Positions 5,740 to 9,331 of a stretch of DNA of 9,331 bases are shown in pieces. The DNA is taken from positions 1 through 9,331 of the forward strand of contig JAQXKW010000042.1 of the NCBI GenBank assembly GCA_029010655.1. The letters run 5' to 3'. The notes beneath the pieces are model-generated. The model saw only the letters and a list, made by a program, of their open reading frames with translations. It did no database searches and had not been told where the DNA came from. This DNA is from Clostridia bacterium (GTDB lineage: Bacteria; Bacillota; Clostridia; Oscillospirales; CAG-272). Position 1 is the stretch's first letter, and each line of letters opens with the position of its first letter. Both the position numbers and the translations under genes were made by a program.

Positions 5740-8686
5740 ATTAAAAAACATAAAAAAATCCTATAAGGCAGGAGATACGGTTACAACTGCTCTTGACGGA
5801 GTGACGCTCTCCTTCGGAGAGTGCGAGTTTGTTTCGGTGCTTGGAACCTCCGGCTCCGGCAAAACTACTCTGCTCAATATAATCGGAGGTCTTGATACCT
5901 ATGACGGCGGCGACCTTATTATTAACGGCAAATCCACAAAGGAATACAAAAGCCGCGATTGGGATACCTACCGCAACCACTCCGTAGGCTTCGTTTTTCA
6001 GAGCTACAATCTTATACCTCATCAGACCGTGCTTTCAAATGTTGAGCTGGCGCTGACCCTGTCGGGCGTTCCCAAGTCGGAGCGCCGCCGCAGGGCAAAG
6101 GAGGCTCTGGAGGCTGTGGGTCTGGGTGACCAGCTGAAGAAAAAGCCTTCACAGATGTCCGGCGGTCAGATGCAGAGGGTTGCAATAGCCCGCGCTCTTG
6201 TCAACGACCCGGAAATACTTCTCGCCGACGAGCCTACCGGAGCTCTTGACACGGAAACCAGTATTCAGATTATGAACATACTGCACCGTATTTCAAAAAA
6301 CAGGCTTGTTATAATGGTTACCCACAATCCTGAGCTTGCAGAGACCTATTCTACAAGAATCGTCCGTCTGCGTGACGGAAAAATTGTTTCCGACGACCCG
6401 AACGCTCCCATTGAATATACCGGAGAGAAGCCCGAGAAAAAAGCGGCTCCCGTTTCAAAGGGCAGAAAGAAAAAGACCTCCATGTCCTTTTTCACAGCCC
6501 TGTCCCTGTCCCTCAACAACCTGATGACAAAGAGGGCGAGAACTATTCTCACCTCCTTTGCGGGGTCTATCGGTATTATCGGAATTGCGCTTATTCTTGC
6601 TCTTTCCAGCGGAATTCAGGCGTATATTAACAAGGTTCAGGAGGACACCCTTTCGGAATACCCCATATCCATTGTTGAGGAAAGCGTGGATTTTGACGAA
6701 ATTCTGGAGATGGTCTCCGGCAAGGCAGAGCCCGGAGAGCACGGGGACGACAAGGTTTACTCCGCTCCCCGTATCTATGATATGTTCGACACCATGAACA
6801 ACATGGACACCACGAAAAACAACCTGAAGGATTTCAAGACCTATCTTGACGGAAACGGAGCGTTTGACGAGTTCATAAGCGCCGTCAGCTACGGCTACAA
6901 TGCAGACCTTCTCATTTACGGAAAAGATGAGGACGGAAACCTTGTTAAGGTGAACCCCTCTACTGTAATGGCCTCCATGCAGCAGGCTATGGGCGTTAAC
7001 GTAACAGCGTCCGGTTCATCTATCTACACTCAGATGACCTCCAATTCCATGAAGGTATGGTCGGAGATTATCCCTGCCCGCGACGGCGGCCTTATAAACG
7101 ACCTTGTTAAAAGCCAGTACGATGTGGTGGCGGGCGATTGGCCAACAAAAGCCGAGGAAGTAGTTCTCGTTATGGACTCTCACAACGAAATCAGCGACGT
7201 TTACCTGTACTCTCTGGGGCTGAAGGATCAGTCGGAAATAGAGAGCATAGTTTCCGGCGAATATGAGAAAAGCGAAGAACAGGAAAGCTGGGAATATGAC
7301 CAGCTTATCGGAAAGACCTTCTACGCCATGCTTCCCTGCGCAGTTTACTCCGATTCGGACGGCGACGGCGTATGGACGGATATGAGCGACAACGGGGACT
7401 ATATGAAAATTGCCGCAGAATCGGCGATTGAACTGCGTGTATGCGGTATTATCCGCCCCAACCCGGAGGCAACAAGCACATCAATACAGGGCGCCATGGG
7501 CTACACTCATGCGCTGACAGAAAAGCTTATTAACGACACAAATTCAGCTCCTATCGTATTAAAGCAAAAGGAAGACCCCACGGTGGACGTTTTCACGGGG
7601 CTTCCCTTTGAAAGCGAGGAAACCGAGGAAATGACCGAGGGAGAAAAGGCGCAGTCCTTCCGCTCCCACACGGAAAAGCTGACGGGGTCAGGGAAAGCAG
7701 AGCTTTACACAAAAATCGCCTGCACCGTACCCGAGGAAACCCTCGCCGAAAGCGTGGCAGCCGCCATGCAGCAGTACCCGGACCGTGCGTCAAAGGAGGC
7801 GGCAATAGTCTCCGCATACAGCCAGTCCTCAGGGGCTGACAGCTCCGCCGTCGAAAGCTACACCGCAAATATGAGCGACGAGGAGCTTGACGAAACGGTA
7901 ACTCAGCTTGTTTCTGCACAGATAAGCGCACAGTATGCTCAAAAGGCATCTGCTCAGCTTTCTTCCCTGACCGAAGAACAGCTTGCCGCCGCTCTTGACG
8001 CCGCAGTAGCCGGTGCAGACGAAGCAACCCTTTCTTCCTATTACGACAGCTTTATGCCCGCAACGGTTTCCGATTCCACCTATGAGGACAATATGAGAGC
8101 CCTTTCGGCAGTAGACCTTGATTCCCCCTCAACGGTCAATATTTATGCGGTAACCTTCCAGGCAAAGGACGAAATAGCAAACCTTATAAGCGACTACAAC
8201 AAGGGCGTCGCCGAGGAGGATAAAATTTCCTACACGGACTACGTGGCTGTGCTTATGTCCTCTGTAACAACGATTATTAATGCCATTTCCTACGTTCTCA
8301 TTGCATTCGTATCTATTTCTCTGGTGGTTTCCTCCGTTATGATAGGTATTATAACCTATATTTCCGTTTTGGAAAGAACAAAGGAAATCGGTATTCTCCG
8401 TGCCATAGGCGCATCGAAAAAGGATATTTCCAGAGTATTCAATGCGGAAACGCTTATTGTGGGGCTTACCGCAGGATTGCTGGGAATCGGTATTACGGAG
8501 CTGCTCTCAATTCCCATTAACATCATAATCAAAAATCTTACCGATATTTCAAACGTGGCGGCTCTCCCGTGGGAGGCAGGCGTAATTCTTGTTATTATAA
8601 GCGTGGTTCTTACCGTTCTTTCGGGACTTATTCCCGCTTTCTTCGCCGCAAAGAAGGACCCTGTGGAAGCACTTCGTTCGGAATAA
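5732..8686 (+). CDS. MacB-type ABC transporter, ATPase fused to FtsX-like permease (984 aa)
   Basis: Residues 1-225 are an ABC ATPase of the LolD/MacB class: Walker A GTSGSGKTT (38-46), Q-loop Q90, signature SGGQMQRV (143-150), Walker B ILLADEP (162-168), D-loop ALD (171-173), switch H198. A charged linker follows, then TM1 (about 271-298), an extracytoplasmic domain of about 540 residues (299-838), and TM2-TM4 (about 841-880, 905-932, 948-972). The cytoplasmic motif ERTKEIGILRAIGASKKDI (881-899) and the ending KKDPVEALRSE are typical FtsX-domain features. One chain has four TM helices, so a homodimer would be complete. Related proteins export peptides, lipids or drugs, or transmit force across the membrane; the substrate is unknown. 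No MacA-like partner is encoded nearby. Residues 541-550 (DSDGDGVWTD) resemble a calcium loop, and about 660-795 is Ala/Ser/Glu-rich. GGAGG lies 8 nt before the ATG. Confidence 0.97.
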   Translation: MLELKNIKKSYKAGDTVTTALDGVTLSFGECEFVSVLGTSGSGKTTLLNIIGGLDTYDGGDLIINGKSTKEYKSRDWDTYRNHSVGFVFQSYNLIPHQTVLSNVELALTLSGVPKSERRRRAKEALEAVGLGDQLKKKPSQMSGGQMQRVAIARALVNDPEILLADEPTGALDTETSIQIMNILHRISKNRLVIMVTHNPELAETYSTRIVRLRDGKIVSDDPNAPIEYTGEKPEKKAAPVSKGRKKKTSMSFFTALSLSLNNLMTKRARTILTSFAGSIGIIGIALILALSSGIQAYINKVQEDTLSEYPISIVEESVDFDEILEMVSGKAEPGEHGDDKVYSAPRIYDMFDTMNNMDTTKNNLKDFKTYLDGNGAFDEFISAVSYGYNADLLIYGKDEDGNLVKVNPSTVMASMQQAMGVNVTASGSSIYTQMTSNSMKVWSEIIPARDGGLINDLVKSQYDVVAGDWPTKAEEVVLVMDSHNEISDVYLYSLGLKDQSEIESIVSGEYEKSEEQESWEYDQLIGKTFYAMLPCAVYSDSDGDGVWTDMSDNGDYMKIAAESAIELRVCGIIRPNPEATSTSIQGAMGYTHALTEKLINDTNSAPIVLKQKEDPTVDVFTGLPFESEETEEMTEGEKAQSFRSHTEKLTGSGKAELYTKIACTVPEETLAESVAAAMQQYPDRASKEAAIVSAYSQSSGADSSAVESYTANMSDEELDETVTQLVSAQISAQYAQKASAQLSSLTEEQLAAALDAAVAGADEATLSSYYDSFMPATVSDSTYEDNMRALSAVDLDSPSTVNIYAVTFQAKDEIANLISDYNKGVAEEDKISYTDYVAVLMSSVTTIINAISYVLIAFVSISLVVSSVMIGIITYISVLERTKEIGILRAIGASKKDISRVFNAETLIVGLTAGLLGIGITELLSIPINIIIKNLTDISNVAALPWEAGVILVIISVVLTVLSGLIPAFFAAKKDPVEALRSE

Positions 8687-8688
8687 AC

Positions 8689-8717
8689 GTCACACATTTC
8701 CCCGCCTTTCATATTAT
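8689..8717 (+). promoter_or_regulatory. Candidate promoter for the Cys/Gly-rich microprotein gene
   Basis: GTCACA (8689-8694, four of six) and TATTAT (8712-8717, five of six) are separated by exactly 17 nt. They lie in the 95-nt gap after the ABC gene. The leader would hold two small hairpins, GGAGC/GCTCC (8724-8741) and CGGTT/AACCG (8746-8757). Neither has a following U-run on the plus strand, so read-through from the ABC operon is also possible. Confidence 0.3.
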
Positions 8718-8781
8718 GGTATTGGAGCGGCAAAAAGCTCCGGAACGGTTAAAACCGAAAAAATAAAGAAAGGCAAAATAT

Positions 8782-8931
8782 ATGAACTGCTTCTGCAATC
8801 TTTTTGACAATGAGGTCGTATGGCTTATAATCATTGCGCTTCTCATTCTTAACTTTACCTGCAACGGCTGCAACACTTACGGCAACAACTATAACAACGG
8901 CTGCGGCTGTGGCTGCGGCTGTAACGGCTGA
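8782..8931 (+). CDS. Cys/Gly-rich single-TM microprotein (49 aa), unknown function
   Basis: An ATG at 8782 follows AAAGAAAGG with 8 nt spacing, and the frame ends with TGA at 8929-8931, 17 nt before a strong terminator. The product has a short Cys-containing head (MNCFCNLFDNE), one hydrophobic helix at about 12-25 (VVWLIIIALLILNF), and a tail rich in Asn, Gly and Cys ending in GCGCGCGCNG. It has eight cysteines: C3, C5, C27, C30, C41, C43, C45 and C47. The tail codons include a perfect 12-bp tandem duplication (8899-8910 and 8911-8922). Small peptides of this build (short hydrophobic segment plus Gly/Cys/Asn tail) occur in Clostridia genomes, sometimes misnamed chorion-like, and resemble the layout of YjcZ-type sporulation peptides; function is unknown. 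Metal binding, disulfide cross-linking or a surface role are possible. It lies 95 nt after the transporter. Confidence 0.75.
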   Translation: MNCFCNLFDNEVVWLIIIALLILNFTCNGCNTYGNNYNNGCGCGCGCNG

Positions 8932-8947
8932 AGCTGAAAAGCTTTAC

Positions 8948-8974
8948 GGAGCGTCCCTCGGGGCGCTCCTTTTT
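8948..8974 (+). terminator. Rho-independent terminator after the microprotein gene
   Basis: GGAGCGTCC (8948-8956) pairs with GGGCGCTCC (8961-8969) as a 9-bp stem with one T-G wobble and the tetraloop CTCG, followed directly by TTTTT (8970-8974). It ends the rightward transcription unit containing the microprotein and supports that gene being real. Confidence 0.9.
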
Positions 8975-9010
8975 CATTTGGCGAGAAAACATCAGGCGGC
9001 GGCTGCAAAC

Positions 9011-9036
9011 CGTAGGGGCGATTCACGAATCGCCCG
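9011..9036 (+). repeat. 26-bp palindromic intergenic element, copy 1
   Basis: It starts CGTAGGGGCGATTC and contains a 9-bp hairpin arm pair GGGCGATTC/GAATCGCCC around AC. It is identical, apart from one base, to the reverse complement of the element at 9084-9109. Palindromes opening with GTAGGGGCGA are, from memory, frequent between genes in gut Clostridia; a genome count would settle this. Confidence 0.85.
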
Positions 9037-9083
9037 CCATTTTTCATTATCCGCAATTATAACGTTAATCTGTCAATTCCATT

Positions 9084-9109
9084 CGGGCGATTCATGAATC
9101 GCCCCTACG
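9084..9109 (-). repeat. 26-bp palindromic intergenic element, copy 2 (inverted)
   Basis: The central 20 bases (GGGCGATTCATGAATCGCCC, 9085-9104 region) are a perfect palindrome, and the CCTACG end points away from copy 1. Copies 1 and 2 face each other across 47 nt, a layout like paired REP sequences (REPIN) or the ends of a very small non-coding element. Confidence 0.85.
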
Positions 9110-9136
9110 AAATGTGCCATCAAACCGCACGCAGAG

Positions 9137-9169
9137 ATTGCAAGACAGGCGTTATGCCCGTATCGCAAT
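9137..9169. repeat. Imperfect hairpin, possible second repeat family
   Basis: The ends ATTGC (9137-9141) and GCAAT (9165-9169) pair, as do GGC (9148-9150) and GCC (9156-9158), with A-T and C-G pairs between them and three mismatches; the loop is GTTAT. The sequence GATTGC followed by GCAATGAC resembles a common dispersed intergenic hairpin of gut bacteria, but I recall this only loosely. Confidence 0.4.
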
Positions 9170-9294
9170 GACAGCGTTAGTACGGTGCACAGACGGGCGG
9201 TTCAGCCGTAGGGCGGGGGCTTGTGTCAAGAGCAAGATAGTAAACAACCGATGTAAGAGGAGGTTATACAGATTGAAACGAGAGAAATTGCGTA

Positions 9295-9331
9295 TGGAAG
9301 CCTAAAGGAGCGAAGCGGAGAGAGGCTTCCA
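9295..9331. repeat. 9-bp perfect inverted repeat at the window edge
   Basis: TGGAAGCCT (9295-9303) and AGGCTTCCA (9323-9331) flank a 19-nt purine-rich loop (AAAGGAGCGAAGCGGAGAG). The window ends exactly at the repeat, so it cannot be told whether a T-run follows (terminator) or the repeat extends further (element end). Confidence 0.55.

Larger units (their letters stand above)
8975..9331. other. Repeat-rich intergenic region, no supported gene
   Basis: I find no convincing coding region in this stretch. Open frames here have no ribosome site with a protein-like product. It contains an inverted pair of 26-bp palindromic elements (9011-9109), an imperfect hairpin at 9137-9169 (ATTGC/GCAAT ends, GGC/GCC core, three mismatches), a fragment resembling half of a GC-rich palindrome (CGTAGGGCGGGGGCTTG, 9207-9223), and an inverted repeat reaching the window edge. 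Confidence 0.7.

Noticed and set aside
8724..8757. Two hairpins after the ABC gene as its terminator
   Set aside because: Neither stem is followed by a T-run on the plus strand; the second is followed by A-rich sequence, so termination there is not supported.
8834..9097. 87-codon plus-strand frame overlapping the microprotein
   Set aside because: It is out of frame with the 49-residue gene, lacks a ribosome site at its start, and runs through the terminator and the repeats; its Thr/Ala-rich stretch is a frame artefact of the Gly-Cys codons.
9114..9305. 63-codon plus-strand frame in the repeat region
   Set aside because: It has no ribosome site or recognisable motif and crosses repeat-like hairpins.
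9258..9305. Possible 10-codon leader peptide: AGGAGG followed by a TTG start, ending in TAA inside the last inverted repeat
   Set aside because: The Shine-Dalgarno-like string and hairpin are suggestive of a leader, but the start codon is weak, the peptide has no run of regulatory codons, and the downstream gene is out of view.

Overview
The window looks like a chromosomal segment of a low-to-moderate GC Firmicute of the class Clostridia (an Oscillospiraceae/Ruminococcaceae-like gut anaerobe is my best guess). The basis is a large serine recombinase of the Clostridia transposon type, a DUF1858 redox-disulfide protein, adjacent trmK and nif3 genes as in Firmicutes, A/G-rich Shine-Dalgarno sites, tRNA genes with encoded CCA, and short palindromic intergenic repeats of the kind common in gut Clostridia. 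The taxonomy is inference; no rRNA is present.

Layout. (1) 1-966, plus strand: the C-terminal 321 codons of a large serine recombinase, cut by the window edge and probably marking one end of an integrated mobile element. (2) 1062-1357, minus strand: a compact tRNA cluster transcribed Gly(TCC), Arg(TCT), His(GTG), with a near-consensus promoter (1380-1408) and hairpins after Arg and after His. (3) 1438-4469, minus strand: murA, a DUF1858 protein, trmK and a Nif3-family protein in that order. A strong hairpin terminator lies between the DUF1858 gene and trmK. (4) 4470-4849: an AT-rich divergent control region with a candidate extended -10 promoter for murA and, for the rightward operon, a candidate promoter plus a 7-3-7 palindrome. 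(5) 4850-8686, plus strand: a tightly overlapped three-gene operon encoding a two-helix membrane protein with a zinc ribbon, a MarR-family regulator, and a 984-residue ABC ATPase-permease fusion of MacB type. (6) 8782-8931, plus strand: a 49-residue Cys/Gly-rich membrane microprotein, followed by a strong terminator. (7) 8975-9331: no supported gene, but several palindromic or inverted repeats, including an inverted pair of 26-bp elements.

How the parts fit together. The leftward genes are housekeeping: peptidoglycan precursor synthesis (MurA), tRNA m1A22 methylation (TrmK), a conserved metal-binding protein, and tRNAs. The rightward operon reads as a regulated export or stress-response module: the MarR protein probably controls its own operon, possibly at the palindrome just upstream, and the ABC protein does the membrane work. 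The least described parts are the microprotein beside the transporter, the zinc-ribbon membrane protein at the head of the operon, and the transporter's large extracytoplasmic domain. I see no CRISPR array, rRNA, toxin-antitoxin pair or recognisable defence system.
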